From NCBI GenBank assembly GCA_023425025.1, contig JAFADG010000016.1:1-64000 (forward strand): a stretch of DNA of 64,000 nt. Direction: 5' to 3'. This DNA comes from Bacillota bacterium (GTDB lineage Bacteria; Bacillota; Clostridia; Christensenellales; Aristaeellaceae). The notes beneath the pieces are model-generated. The model saw only the letters and a program-made list of their open reading frames with translations, was not told the origin of the DNA and did no database searches. Positions 15,512 to 24,370 of the stretch are shown here, piece by piece; positions within the stretch are counted from its first letter, which is position 1; each line of letters starts with the position of its first letter. The translations under genes and the position numbers were made by a program.

Positions 15512-18133
15512 TTATTTGATCATCGCCTGCGTTACCTTCCACCCGGCGTCGATGGCCGTTTGGTGGGAGGTGGCGTAGGGCCCGATGGCGGTAACCTCCG
15601 CCTGGGTCCTGGGGAAGTGGATGCATAAGTGTCCCGGGAAATTGTTGGTGGTATTATGCTCCACGCCATGGGGGTTGTCATGGGTGGAACCCATATACAC
15701 CCGGCCATCGCTGAAAATGACCCATACGGCCTTGGGCGTCCAGGTATACTTGCCGCCAAAGGCTTTGACCATGGTAGCGGTATCCTCCGCCGTCAGGGGT
15801 TCGCAGTCCGCGTGAGCGCCGATGCTGAACATGTTTACCTTCCAGCTCAGGCCTGTGCTGTAGTCATACACCGTGGCGTATGGATACTGCCGCGCCCGGG
15901 AGCGGATTTCCGTATACCAGTTGGCGTAGCGGACCTGGGATGCTTTGGGGGCGGCGCCTGCCGGCGGCGCGGTGGGCTTGGGGGTGGCCGTGGCGCCGGG
16001 CACCGTGGGCGCGGGTTTGGCGGTGGAGCTGGAAAGCAAGGTCAGCGTCTTCTGGCCGGCCACACCGTCGGAAAGCAGGCCGTTGGTGCTTTGGAAGGCT
16101 TTGAGTGCCAGGAAGGTGTTCGCGCCGAAGACACCGTCCGCCGAACCGCGCAAATAGCCCAGGTTGATCAGCGACTGCTGCATGATGCGCACCGCGTCGT
16201 TGCTGTCGCCCTGCTTCAGTATAGATGGCGTAGGCACGGGCGTGGAGGTGGGTGCGGCAGTTGCTGTTGTGGAATACAGCTTGCTGAGCGTCGTGAAGCC
16301 GGCCACGCCGTCGGCCGTCAGGCTGTTGCTCTTTTGAAAAGCCATAACCGCGTTTGCGGTGCCGCTGCCAAAATTGCCATCCGCCGTTCCTGCCAAATAA
16401 CCCAGTTGGATCAGCCGCTGCTGCATGGCTTTGACCTGGTTGTTGTTATCGCCCTGGCGCAGCGTGCTCAGCGCTGGCGTCGGCGTCGGGGCAGGGGTCG
16501 GCGTGGGCGTGAACAGGGAGCCCGGTACGGCGCCGGAGCTATATAGCACCTTTTGCGTTTCATAGCCCGCGATGCCGTCGGCCTTCAAGCCGTTGTTCTT
16601 TTGAAAAGCCTTTACGGCATCCCGGTCCGCAGCCTTATAGTCGCTGTCCATCTTGGCGGTGTAATAGCCGAGCTCCGTCAGCCGTTTTTGCAGGCTCAGC
16701 ACGACCGTGCCGCGGGTGCCGACTTGGATCACGATTGCGTTTTCCGCAGTCAGGGGCGTGGTGGTTGGGATGGGCGTCACCTCTCCCGCCGCGGGCAGCG
16801 CCAGGTTGGAGAACAGCAGGTTTTGGGTGGATGTCCCCGCCACGCCGTCCTGGGTCAGCCCATGACGCTTCTGGAAGGCGATGAGGGCTTCCACGCTGGC
16901 CGGGCCGAACTTGCCGTCCGCCGTGCCCTTCAAATAACCCAGTTCCTTCAGGCGCTTTTGCACCGCTTTGGCGGCGTCGCCCTGATCGCCCTGGCGAACC
17001 GTTGTTCCCGGCGGTGTAGCGGTGGCATTGGGCGCCGGCGTAGGCGTCAAAATGGCGTTTTTGGGCAGCGCGTCACTGCCAAAGAGCTTGCTCTGTGTGG
17101 AACTGCCGGCCAAACCGTCGGCTTTGAGCCCATTCATCGTCTGAAAAGCCTTGACAGCCGCAATGGTATCCTTGGTATATATGCCGCTGATGCTGCCGGT
17201 ATAATACCCCAGCGTCTTTAAGCGTTCCTGCAAAAGGACCACGGCGTCGCCGGTATTCCCTTCCCGCATGGTCATCCCGTCCAGGGGGGAAAGGGTCATG
17301 ACCTTGACAGCCTTTCCCGCGGCGTTTTTCGGTTTTTGCTCATAGATCAGCGTCTGCAGCGCATCATCGGCTGTGCCGGTTTCCGAAAGGCCGTTCTTCT
17401 TCTGGCAGGCCTTGACCGACGCTTCCGTCTGGCTGCCAAAGTTGCCGTCCGCCGTGCCGGAAAGGTAATCCAGCTCGATCAACGCCTGCTGCAGCGCTTT
17501 GACCGCCTTGCCCGACGCGCCGCGGCCCAGCGAAGTATAATCATCGTTGATATCATCCACGGTTGACGGCGCAGGTGTGGCCACCGTTTTGACATAGACA
17601 AACTGCGCCAATATATAGCCGCTGACGCCATTATAGCGCACCTTTACGTAATCGCCGCTTTCCCCTTCCACCGTCAGTTCCGCGCCGGCCTCCACCCGTT
17701 CCAGAATGACGGAACTTGACGAGGGCGATCTGCGCAGATTCACCTTATCCTTTGTCGTGGTCTGGTAGGGAAAGCCGGTTGTGCCCGACGCGGAGGATGC
17801 GGTCTTTTGGGAGGGTGCCGGCGTAGGCGCAGCGGCCTTGTCGCCGATGTACTGCTTGAGGATATAGCCGGTCCGGTTGTTATAAAAAACCTTGTAGTAG
17901 TTTCCGGATTCGCCCACCACCGATACCGCTTCGCCCTGTTCCAACCGCTCCAACACAACGGAGGAGCTGCTGGGGCTGCGCCGCATGTTGACCTTGTCAT
18001 TGGCCGAGGCCGTATACGGATAGGTGACAGCGCCGGCCGCGCCGGCAAACAGATTCAAAAACAGCAGGATAGCAAGAAAAAAAGCGCACCTCTGCCGTAA
18101 AAATGTGTATCTGTGCGTCCTTTGCATGGGCAA
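15512..18133 (-). CDS. Secreted SH3/peptidoglycan-binding multidomain protein
   Basis: An 873-aa exported protein. A signal peptide (about 1-35) is followed by two SH3_3 domains (about 36-97 and 120-180; both contain KVNMRRSP or KVNLRRSP). Six PG_binding_1 modules follow (about 195-725), each with the pattern QxxLxxLGYL...DGxFG...AFQ...GLxxDGVAG, joined by Thr/Pro linkers. The C-terminal domain of about 140 residues contains HADCEPLTAEDTATM, THDNPHGVEHN and NFPGHLCIHF. Its conserved His and Cys residues suggest an enzyme, but I cannot name the family with certainty. It probably acts on or binds the cell wall. Confidence 0.85.
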   Translation of the reverse strand: MPMQRTHRYTFLRQRCAFFLAILLFLNLFAGAAGAVTYPYTASANDKVNMRRSPSSSSVVLERLEQGEAVSVVGESGNYYKVFYNNRTGYILKQYIGDKAAAPTPAPSQKTASSASGTTGFPYQTTTKDKVNLRRSPSSSSVILERVEAGAELTVEGESGDYVKVRYNGVSGYILAQFVYVKTVATPAPSTVDDINDDYTSLGRGASGKAVKALQQALIELDYLSGTADGNFGSQTEASVKACQKKNGLSETGTADDALQTLIYEQKPKNAAGKAVKVMTLSPLDGMTMREGNTGDAVVLLQERLKTLGYYTGSISGIYTKDTIAAVKAFQTMNGLKADGLAGSSTQSKLFGSDALPKNAILTPTPAPNATATPPGTTVRQGDQGDAAKAVQKRLKELGYLKGTADGKFGPASVEALIAFQKRHGLTQDGVAGTSTQNLLFSNLALPAAGEVTPIPTTTPLTAENAIVIQVGTRGTVVLSLQKRLTELGYYTAKMDSDYKAADRDAVKAFQKNNGLKADGIAGYETQKVLYSSGAVPGSLFTPTPTPAPTPTPALSTLRQGDNNNQVKAMQQRLIQLGYLAGTADGNFGSGTANAVMAFQKSNSLTADGVAGFTTLSKLYSTTATAAPTSTPVPTPSILKQGDSNDAVRIMQQSLINLGYLRGSADGVFGANTFLALKAFQSTNGLLSDGVAGQKTLTLLSSSTAKPAPTVPGATATPKPTAPPAGAAPKASQVRYANWYTEIRSRARQYPYATVYDYSTGLSWKVNMFSIGAHADCEPLTAEDTATMVKAFGGKYTWTPKAVWVIFSDGRVYMGSTHDNPHGVEHNTTNNFPGHLCIHFPRTQAEVTAIGPYATSHQTAIDAGWKVTQAMIK

Positions 18134-18220
18134 ACCTCCAGCCTCGATTTTCCATTGGCTTACCCATTTTATGACACATTTATTCCAATGTCAAGAAAAA
18201 TCTTAATAATTGCGTAATAT

Positions 18221-18928
18221 TTACAGTTGTGGCGTTTTCGCCTCTTCCTGCGGTATGGCTGGCGGCCGCATCACACCGGGACGCTTTTTCACCTGCTCAT
18301 ACAAAAAGCGCAGGCTGTCGTCATACGTATCCGGCAGGCAATGCAGCGCCAGCGCCTGGAAAAAGCGCGGGTTGTACAGGAGAATCTTGTCCCTGTCCGG
18401 CCAAAAGCCCACCCGCTTGATGCCGGCGTAGGGCAGATGCTTTTCCTCCAGCAGCCGCATGCCTTCCCCCCAAGGGTCGGCAGTGTCCGCCCTGCCGGGC
18501 GTGATGCGCAAAATGCGCAGGATCAGGGATGGCCTTGCCTGCCATATTTGAACATGCGCCCCCTTTTGATCCAGCACAAAGCGTGCCATAACGCGGCCCC
18601 TGACAAGCAGCGATACAAGCACGGCGGCCAAAAGGATCACCAAAAGCGCGAGCATCAGGCGCGCAAAACCTTGGGCAAACAGCAGCTGCAAGCCCAGCAT
18701 CCCCTTGCGGGCAAGCTCTACGCCCATAACGGTCAGCATCGGCAGCATAAGGGCGGGCAGCCCGACGCGAAGGATGCTGTTCCAGCTTAAAAATTCCCGC
18801 ACGGGGGAATAGGCGTAGGTCCAGCTGATGCGAAGGCTGCCGGATGGAAGCTTCTGGCCGCACAGGGAACACAGGGCGGCAGGCTCCACCTCCTGCTTGC
18901 ACTTTTTGCAATACGCCATGACCGGCAT
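18221..18928 (-). CDS. Zinc-ribbon membrane protein, unknown function
   Basis: About 235 aa. The N-terminus has CKKC and CSLC pairs (about residues 6-24), a zinc-ribbon, followed by two hydrophobic helices (about 50-110) and a cytoplasmic C-terminal region of about 115 residues with no recognised motif. I set the start at ATG 18928, eight bases after AAGGAGG; the frame stays open far upstream without a ribosome site. It lies upstream of the peptidoglycan-binding gene on the same strand. Function unknown. Confidence 0.65.
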   Translation of the reverse strand: MPVMAYCKKCKQEVEPAALCSLCGQKLPSGSLRISWTYAYSPVREFLSWNSILRVGLPALMLPMLTVMGVELARKGMLGLQLLFAQGFARLMLALLVILLAAVLVSLLVRGRVMARFVLDQKGAHVQIWQARPSLILRILRITPGRADTADPWGEGMRLLEEKHLPYAGIKRVGFWPDRDKILLYNPRFFQALALHCLPDTYDDSLRFLYEQVKKRPGVMRPPAIPQEEAKTPQL

Positions 18929-19111
18929 CCTGACCGCCTCCTTCCCACGCATCCCATTATACGCAAATCTGGCAAATGGGACAAGGTTTCTGCCGCGATG
19001 GGGATAAATCCCGCCCCACTGCCGTTGGCAAAGCTTTTTTGCCGCAGTGCCGCATAACATGCCGGGAGATTCAAAAAATAAAGGGAGAAAAAACATGAAG
19101 GAGCAAGCGGC

Positions 19112-19285
19112 ATGCGCAAGTATTCGGGACTTAACGAACTGCTGGGAGACAGCAACGAAGCCAGCGCCTTTTTTTCCTCTCTGCCCGACTACGTACAGGA
19201 AGCCATCCGGCAGCGGGCGGACAACATCAATTCCTTTGCCAGCCTGAAAACCTATGCCAACAACCTGACCCAGGGCGACGACTGA
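19112..19285 (+). CDS. Small conserved protein (57 aa)
   Basis: A short gene with GAAGGAG eight bases before its ATG. The product begins MRKYSGLNELL, contains SLPDYVQEAIRQRADNINSF and ends ASLKTYANNLTQGDD. From memory this pattern recurs in small uncharacterised proteins of gut Clostridia; that recollection is not a search result. The composition is that of a real soluble helical protein, and it is followed by a 12-bp hairpin. Function unknown. Confidence 0.7.
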   Translation: MRKYSGLNELLGDSNEASAFFSSLPDYVQEAIRQRADNINSFASLKTYANNLTQGDD

Positions 19286-19330
19286 TGAAGTCACGGGCCG
19301 CCCCAGCCTGCCAAACAGATCTTCGCCACA

Positions 19331-19362
19331 CCGCCATGCAAGCAATTGGGCTTGCATGGCGG
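19331..19362. terminator. Hairpin after the 57-aa gene
   Basis: CCGCCATGCAAG and its complement form a 12-bp stem with an 8-nt loop, 45 bp after the small gene. There is no clean T-run, so terminator function is inferred. Confidence 0.45.
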
Positions 19363-19397
19363 ATGTATTATCTTAAACAAAGCGGCATGTAAAATAA

Positions 19398-19806
19398 TTG
19401 CATATTTATTTGATTGAGGAACGCCAGGAAAGGGCCGAGAAAGAGCTTCGGTATCAGGCGCTCACAGAGCATGCGGTAGACGTATTTTTTGTGCATGATT
19501 TCAATGGCCGTTTTGTGGAGGTGAACCTCCGGGCATGCCTGAGCCTGGGCCGGACATCCCAAGCAGCCTGGAGCAGCGGGAGCTCAAACGGGATCGGAAG
19601 CAGGCCATTGAGGCCATCCCCGGGAGGCACGGATCATCAATGTGGCCGATTCTTACGACGCCATGACGAAGGACTGCATCTACCGCAAGGGGATGAGCTT
19701 TTTGGAGGCCATTGAGGAGTTAAAGCACAACGCGGGCTGACAGTTTGATCTGCACATCGTCGATGTAATGATCCGCAATGTATTGGCGCACGGCGCGGAG
19801 ATGTAG
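19398..19806 (+). pseudogene. Remnant of a PAS/HD-GYP signalling gene
   Basis: Two recognisable pieces survive. At 19398-19550 the frame gives RAEKELRYQALTEHAVDVFF, then HDFNGRFVEVN, the linker and start of a PAS domain. At about 19630-19806, in another frame, it gives IINVADSYDAMTKDCIYRKG, then EAIEELKHNAG, a stop, and QFDLHIVDVMI, the C-terminal part of an HD-GYP cyclic-di-GMP phosphodiesterase. Most of the gene between them is deleted, and frameshifts plus an in-frame stop make it nonfunctional. Confidence 0.75.
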
Positions 19807-19837
19807 GACAGGCCATACGGATAAGTGTACGGAAAGA

Positions 19838-19882
19838 GGCTGCCGTGCCGGAGATGGATCTCCGGTATGGCAGCCCCCCTTT
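19838..19882 (+). terminator. Strong imperfect hairpin with T-run
   Basis: GGCTGCCGTGCCGGAGAT pairs imperfectly with ATCTCCGGTATGGCAGCC and is followed by CCCCTTTTGT. It looks like the original terminator of the decayed PAS/HD-GYP gene just upstream. Confidence 0.6.
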
Positions 19883-19958
19883 TGTATATACGGTCATTGT
19901 CCGTTTGCAGCCCAGTACAAAAAGGCCTGCTGTAACGATAGCGTAATGCCTCTCAGCA

Positions 19959-20552
19959 TTACTCGGACCAAACGCTCCTGGGATAATACACCCAAATGCC
20001 ATCCTGGGTATATGCCCAGTTGACGGCATAGCCGGGCTGGACGGGAGCATTCTGCGGCGCCGCGACGCTGTCCTCCTGGCGGACATCGCGGGTCATCTCC
20101 TGGCCATACTCGCGGCCGGCTGCATATCCGGCGCCTGCATTCTGGCGGGGATCAGCGGCCTGCTCCTGGCCATAATCACGGATACCTTCGCGGCCATAAT
20201 TGCGGGCAGCTTCCTGGCCGTAATCAATAATGCCCTGGCGGCCATAATCACGGGCGGCCTCCTGGCCATAATCGTTTGTGTCCTCTTTGGGCCCGTTTTG
20301 CCCAAGGGCCCAGCAGGAGACGCAGCCGGCCTGGGGCGCATCAGCGGGCTTCCAGGAGGGGGGGCCGCCATGGGGGCAGGGGCGGTCTTTGCAGGGGGGC
20401 TCGCAGTGGTTCTTGTCACAATATTTATGGCAAGCCTTGCAAAATTCCTCCCAGGGATCAGGGCGGGGGGGGCAAGGCGGAGGACACGGCGGGCAGGGGG
20501 GCCGGGGAGGACAAGGGCGTTTGTGGTGGGAACACTTCTCATTGGCAAGCAT
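19959..20552 (-). CDS. Cys/Pro-rich repeat protein, unknown function
   Basis: About 197 aa. Residues 1-75 are rich in Cys, Pro, His and Lys (CSHHKRPCPPRPPCPP, then CKACHKYC). Residues about 95-150 repeat the unit DYGQEAARDYGRQGI and its variants. The C-terminus is hydrophilic to aromatic (YAVNWAYTQDGIWVYYP). I chose ATG 20552 because GGAGG lies eight bases upstream. The composition recalls spore-coat or exosporium proteins or a metal-binding surface protein, but no family is recognised. Confidence 0.6.
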   Translation of the reverse strand: MLANEKCSHHKRPCPPRPPCPPCPPPCPPRPDPWEEFCKACHKYCDKNHCEPPCKDRPCPHGGPPSWKPADAPQAGCVSCWALGQNGPKEDTNDYGQEAARDYGRQGIIDYGQEAARNYGREGIRDYGQEQAADPRQNAGAGYAAGREYGQEMTRDVRQEDSVAAPQNAPVQPGYAVNWAYTQDGIWVYYPRSVWSE

Positions 20553-20752
20553 AAGGGATTCCTCCAGCATAAAATGGGGTCCGGTAATACAGTATGTGAA
20601 GAAACCATGCATGGTGTTTGCTGCTTTGGGAAAAATCCATGCCGATTTTCTGCCCGCCGCCGGCTTTTTCCATGTAAACAATGGCCTTCGTGGAAACTAT
20701 TTGCCTTATTCTTCGTCTTATTGGTATCAGCGGAACAAAGGAGAGGATTTTA

Positions 20753-21319
20753 ATGAAACTGACCCGACTCATACTGGCCATGATGCTGCTCTTGTGTTTG
20801 ACCCTTGGCGCTGTGGCGGAAACCGCCCCCGCTACCAGGGTGGGGACCATTGAACTGGAAGGCACGCAGGAACCTGTCAATGAAGCGGTGTATGAAAGCC
20901 CCCGTGGCTATCGGCTGTGGATCGATATAGACCGGTTTGCCTATGTGGAGCCCGAGGAAGGCAATGATATCGACGCGTTTGAACCCTTTGATCCCAACGC
21001 GCTGGATGGCGTCGGGCTGTACATCACCTATTCCGCGCAGCCTGACTACACGCTGGAGATGGCGCGGGATGACCTTGCGAAGTCTCTGACGGAAAACGGC
21101 TATGCCGTAACGGAAATCGACGCGAAGCTGCTGTTCCCCAATTATGAAGCCTATGGTTTCCACGCCGTAAAGGAGGATATGGTGGTGGAAAAGTATATCG
21201 TAGCCGCCAAGGCAGGCCAATTCTACCTATCGCGTGAATATCCTCTAATGGCCGCGGAAGGCTTTGGCGCAAGGCTTTGGCACATGGTCTCGACCTTTGA
21301 GCTGGTGGAGACGGAGTAA
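20753..21319 (+). CDS. Secreted protein, unknown function
   Basis: A 188-aa protein with a clear signal peptide (MKLTRLILAMMLLLCLTLGAVAE). The mature part has no motif I recognise; it contains alternating acidic and aromatic segments (RLWIDIDRFAYVEPEEGNDI) and looks like a compact extracytoplasmic domain. The ATG follows AAAGGAGAGG. It is monocistronic, followed at once by a strong terminator, and divergent from the Cys-rich gene. Confidence 0.65.
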   Translation: MKLTRLILAMMLLLCLTLGAVAETAPATRVGTIELEGTQEPVNEAVYESPRGYRLWIDIDRFAYVEPEEGNDIDAFEPFDPNALDGVGLYITYSAQPDYTLEMARDDLAKSLTENGYAVTEIDAKLLFPNYEAYGFHAVKEDMVVEKYIVAAKAGQFYLSREYPLMAAEGFGARLWHMVSTFELVETE

Positions 21320-21331
21320 CGTGCACAAACA

Positions 21332-21371
21332 CATAACAAAAAGAGGCCTGTTCCGGCCTCTTTTTGTTATG
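21332..21371. terminator. Bidirectional intrinsic terminator
   Basis: A near-perfect palindrome (CATAACAAAAAGAGGCC/GGCCTCTTTTTGTTATG) has A and T tracts in its stem, directly after the secreted gene. Confidence 0.85.
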
Positions 21372-21393
21372 CATTGAAGTTTTTTCAGAAGGG

Positions 21394-21434
21394 TGCGGAG
21401 AGAGGATTTTTTTCAAAAAAATCCTCTCTCCGCA
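21394..21434 (-). terminator. Long-stem terminator downstream of gpmI
   Basis: A 20-bp perfect inverted repeat (TGCGGAGAGAGGATTTTTTT and its complement, single-base loop) lies 12 bp past the gpmI stop and closes the minus-strand glycolytic operon. Confidence 0.75.
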
Positions 21435-21446
21435 AAAAAAGCTCAC

Positions 21447-22988
21447 TTATATCAACGTCGTTCCCGTCATCTCCTTGGGAACCGGGATGCCCATGCTATG
21501 CAGCATGGTGGGGGCGATATCCGCCAGCCGGCCGCCTGCGCGCAGGGTTTTGCCCACAAATTCGGGGCCGACGGCGATAAAGGGTACGGGGAAAGTGGTA
21601 TGGGCGGTAAAGGCTTCGCCGGTAACGGGATCGATCATCTGATCGGCGTTGCCATGGTCGGCGGTGACAAAGGCGCGGCCGCTGTTTTTCAAAATGGCGT
21701 CCACCACCCGGCCTACGCAGTCATCCACCGTCCGGACGGCGGCAATGGCGGCCTCCATGATGCCGGTATGGCCCACCATGTCGCAGTTGGCGAAATTCAG
21801 GATCATGACGTCGTACTTTTGCGCATGGATGAGCGCGATAGCCTTTTCTGTCACCTCATAGGCCGACATGTCGGGCTTTAGATCAAAGGTGGCCACCTTG
21901 GAGGAGGGGATCAGTTCCCGGTCCTCGCCCTCATTGGGCTTTTCCACGCCGCCATTGAAGAAGAAGGTCACGTGGGCGTACTTTTGCGTTTCGGCAATGC
22001 GCAATTGCGTTTTGCCAAGGGAGGACAAATATTCGCCCAGGGTGTTGTTCATGGACTCGGGGGGATTGACGATCCTCAGGCCGGTGAAGGTTTCGTCATA
22101 CTGGGTCATGCTGACGAAGTTCATGGGGAAGTAACCCAGTTCCCGCTGGAAACCGTCGAACCCGGGCTGGATGAAGGTGCGCGTGAGCTGCCGCGCCCGG
22201 TCGGGGCGGAAGTTGAAGAAGATGACGGAATCATTTTCGCCGATCACGGCGGTGGGCTTGCCCTCTTTCAAGATCACGGTGGGCTTGACGAACTCGTCGC
22301 TTTCGCTCAGCGCATAGCTTTGCTCCACAGCCTGAACGCTGCTTTTGGCGATGGCCTGGCCCCGGCCCAACACCATGGCGTCGTAAGCCTTTTTAACCCG
22401 GTCCCACAAATTGTCGCGGTCCATGGCCCAGTAGCGGCCCATGACGGTGGCGATCTCGCCCACGCCGATTTGGGAAAGCTTGTCCTGCAGTTCCTTCACA
22501 AAGCCCAGGCCGCTGGAAGGGGGCACGTCGCGGCCGTCCAGGAAGCAGTGGACGTACACTTTTTTCAGCCCCCGCTTGCGGGCCATTTCCAACAGGGCGT
22601 ACAAATGGGTGTTGTGGCTGTGGACGCCGCCGTCGGACAAAAGGCCCATCAGGTGCAGCGCCTTGCCGGAGGACTTCGCCTCGTCCATGGCCCAAACCAG
22701 CGCTTCTTTTTCAAAGAATTCGCCGTCTCTTATATCCTTGGTGATGCGGGTCAGTTCCTGGTACACGATGCGGCCGGCGCCGATGTTTAAGTGGCCCACC
22801 TCGCTGTTGCCCATCTGGCCGTCGGGCAGGCCCACATCCATGCCGCTGGCGCCGATTTGGGTGTGGGGATACTTGGCGGTAAGCATGTCCAGGTTGGGCG
22901 TGCCCGCCGCATAAATGGCATTGCCCTCATGGCTGGGGTTCAAGCCGAAGCCATCCATAATGATGAGGGCAGTCATGGGTTTGCTCAT
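21447..22988 (-). CDS. gpmI: 2,3-bisphosphoglycerate-independent phosphoglycerate mutase
   Basis: A 513-aa manganese-dependent enzyme of the alkaline phosphatase superfamily that interconverts 3- and 2-phosphoglycerate. Seen: ALIIMDGFGLNPSHEGNAI at the N-terminus, the serine nucleophile region DGQMGNSEVGHLNIGAGR, and the C-terminal metal motifs NFANCDMVGHTG and TADHGNADQM. It is the last gene of the cggR-pgk-tpiA-gpmI cluster; enolase does not follow. Confidence 0.97.
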   Translation of the reverse strand: MSKPMTALIIMDGFGLNPSHEGNAIYAAGTPNLDMLTAKYPHTQIGASGMDVGLPDGQMGNSEVGHLNIGAGRIVYQELTRITKDIRDGEFFEKEALVWAMDEAKSSGKALHLMGLLSDGGVHSHNTHLYALLEMARKRGLKKVYVHCFLDGRDVPPSSGLGFVKELQDKLSQIGVGEIATVMGRYWAMDRDNLWDRVKKAYDAMVLGRGQAIAKSSVQAVEQSYALSESDEFVKPTVILKEGKPTAVIGENDSVIFFNFRPDRARQLTRTFIQPGFDGFQRELGYFPMNFVSMTQYDETFTGLRIVNPPESMNNTLGEYLSSLGKTQLRIAETQKYAHVTFFFNGGVEKPNEGEDRELIPSSKVATFDLKPDMSAYEVTEKAIALIHAQKYDVMILNFANCDMVGHTGIMEAAIAAVRTVDDCVGRVVDAILKNSGRAFVTADHGNADQMIDPVTGEAFTAHTTFPVPFIAVGPEFVGKTLRAGGRLADIAPTMLHSMGIPVPKEMTGTTLI

Positions 22989-23035
22989 ATAATTAATGGT
23001 TCCTTTCCTTTGGGATTTCGCGTCTGCGGGTCCAA

Positions 23036-23245
23036 ATAAGGCTTTCCTCCAGCTGGCTCAATCGTCGCCCTGCTCACCAGCCAAACCTCAGTCAGCTTCG
23101 CTGACAGCTCCTTTCAAAAGGAGCCTTGTTCGCATGGCTCGTTTCGCCAGCCTCCTCCACCCCTCCCTTTTCCGCCCCAGGCGGGGTCGGGGTTATGGAG
23201 CCACAGGCGGCGCTTCAGCTTCGGAGCCCTTTGGAATCCTTCGGT
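23036..23245 (+). repeat. Family A repeat with nested family C, tpiA-gpmI junction
   Basis: The gap between tpiA and gpmI is almost entirely repeat. It begins GGCTTTCCTCCAGCTGGCTC, includes a family C double hairpin at 23085-23126 (CCTCAGTCAGCTTCGCTGAC, then CTCCTTTCAAAAGGAG), runs through the GTTTCGCCAGCCTCC core and ends GGAGCCCTTTGGAATCCTTC. It would lie inside the glycolytic mRNA. Confidence 0.75.
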
Positions 23246-23256
23246 GTCATGTTTTA

Positions 23257-24009
23257 TTATTTATCGAAATTGACGACCTTGGCAAAATCCGTGGCCTTTA
23301 AGGATGCGCCGCCGATGAGGCCGCCGTCGATTTCCGGCTGGGCCATGAGCCCTTTCACGTTGCCGGGGTTCATGCTGCCGCCGTACTGAATGCGCACGGC
23401 GTCGGATATGTTTTTGCCATACTTGCGCAAAAGTGCGGCGCGGATGACGCCGATGGTCTCGTTGGCCTGCTCGTCGGTAGCGGTCAGGCCCGTGCCGATG
23501 GCCCATACGGGCTCATAGGCGATCACGACGTTCTTGACTTCTTCATCGGTCAATCCCGTGAGGGCGATTAGCGTCTGGTATTCCACCAGGGCATCGGTGT
23601 AGCCGGCTTCCCGCTGATCCTTCATTTCACCCACGCACAGGATGGCGGTAAGCCCGGCCTTCACGGCGGCCTTCACGCGCAGGTTCACGGTGGCGTCGGT
23701 TTCGCCAAAGAACTGGCGGCGCTCGCTGTGGCCGATGATCACGTATTGGACCCCGGCGGCCTTGAGCATGTCGGCGGAAAGCTCGCCGGTAAACGCGCCG
23801 GATTCCTTCCAGTGTACGTTTTGTGCGCCCAGATGGATGTTGGAGCCCTCGGCGGCGGCACGTGCGGCGGCAAAGTCAACGGCGGGCACGCAGACGACGA
23901 CGTCGCAGACGGCATCCTTGGCAAGGGGTTTGAGCTCTTCTACCAGTTGTGCCGCCTCGGCGGGGGTTTTGTTCATTTTCCAGTTGCCGGCGATGATGGG
24001 TGTACGCAT
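23257..24009 (-). CDS. tpiA: Triosephosphate isomerase
   Basis: A 250-aa TIM-barrel enzyme interconverting DHAP and glyceraldehyde-3-phosphate. Seen: AGNWKMNKTPAEA with the catalytic lysine, GHSERRQFFGE with the catalytic histidine, the catalytic-glutamate motif AYEPVWAIGTG, and the phosphate-binding YGGSMNPGN and GLIGGASL. Length is normal. It stands between pgk and gpmI, separated on each side by a family A repeat. Confidence 0.97.
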   Translation of the reverse strand: MRTPIIAGNWKMNKTPAEAAQLVEELKPLAKDAVCDVVVCVPAVDFAAARAAAEGSNIHLGAQNVHWKESGAFTGELSADMLKAAGVQYVIIGHSERRQFFGETDATVNLRVKAAVKAGLTAILCVGEMKDQREAGYTDALVEYQTLIALTGLTDEEVKNVVIAYEPVWAIGTGLTATDEQANETIGVIRAALLRKYGKNISDAVRIQYGGSMNPGNVKGLMAQPEIDGGLIGGASLKATDFAKVVNFDK

Positions 24010-24092
24010 AAAAGCATGTCCTTTCTCGTCTCATAGATACAGGGGCTGTCGCGCTAAGTGCCTGCCCTGCAGCAAGATGCATTAGTGGAAGG

Positions 24093-24258
24093 GTTTCGCT
24101 CCTTCGAGAGCGACCAAAGGGCTTTCCGCCCATCTGGCTCAATCGTCGCATTGCTCACTACCGTTCGCACTGCTCGTTTCGCCAGCCTCCTTCGCCTCGC
24201 TTCATCCGCCACAGGCGGCGCCTCGGCTGCGGAGCCCTTTGGAAACCTTCGGATGCCG
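24093..24258 (+). repeat. Family A repeat, pgk-tpiA junction
   Basis: The element starts with a small hairpin (GCTCCTTCGAGAGC) and CCAAAGGGCTTTCC. It contains the full core (CTGGCTCAATCGTCGCATTG through CGCTTCATCCGCCACAGGCG) and ends GCCCTTTGGAAACCTTCGG. Outside it, GGGGCTGTCGCGCT at 24046 and a matching inverted copy near 24290 form a larger frame. Confidence 0.8.
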
Positions 24259-24313
24259 TCTCTTTGCATGACATGTTGACCAGCGCAACAGCCCCTCATT
24301 CCACCCCAATATG

Positions 24314-24370
24314 GGGTTTCCAAAGGGGCTTTGTCCCTTTGGTAGGGGTCCAGGGGGCAACGCCCCCTGG
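24314..24370 (-). repeat. Family B double-hairpin repeat abutting the pgk stop
   Basis: On the minus strand, CCAGGGGGCGTTGCCCCCTGG directly follows the TAA of pgk, and a second stem CCAAAGGG...CCCTTTGG comes next. There is no T-run. The same double hairpin abuts the metK stop codon at 42949-43003. Confidence 0.8.

Noticed and set aside
23100..23300. Short frames across the family A repeats with recurring residues (e.g. RRLSQMGGKPFGR)
   Set aside because: The same peptide appears on the same strand of every repeat copy because the DNA is repeated, including degraded copies with stops; no start signals.
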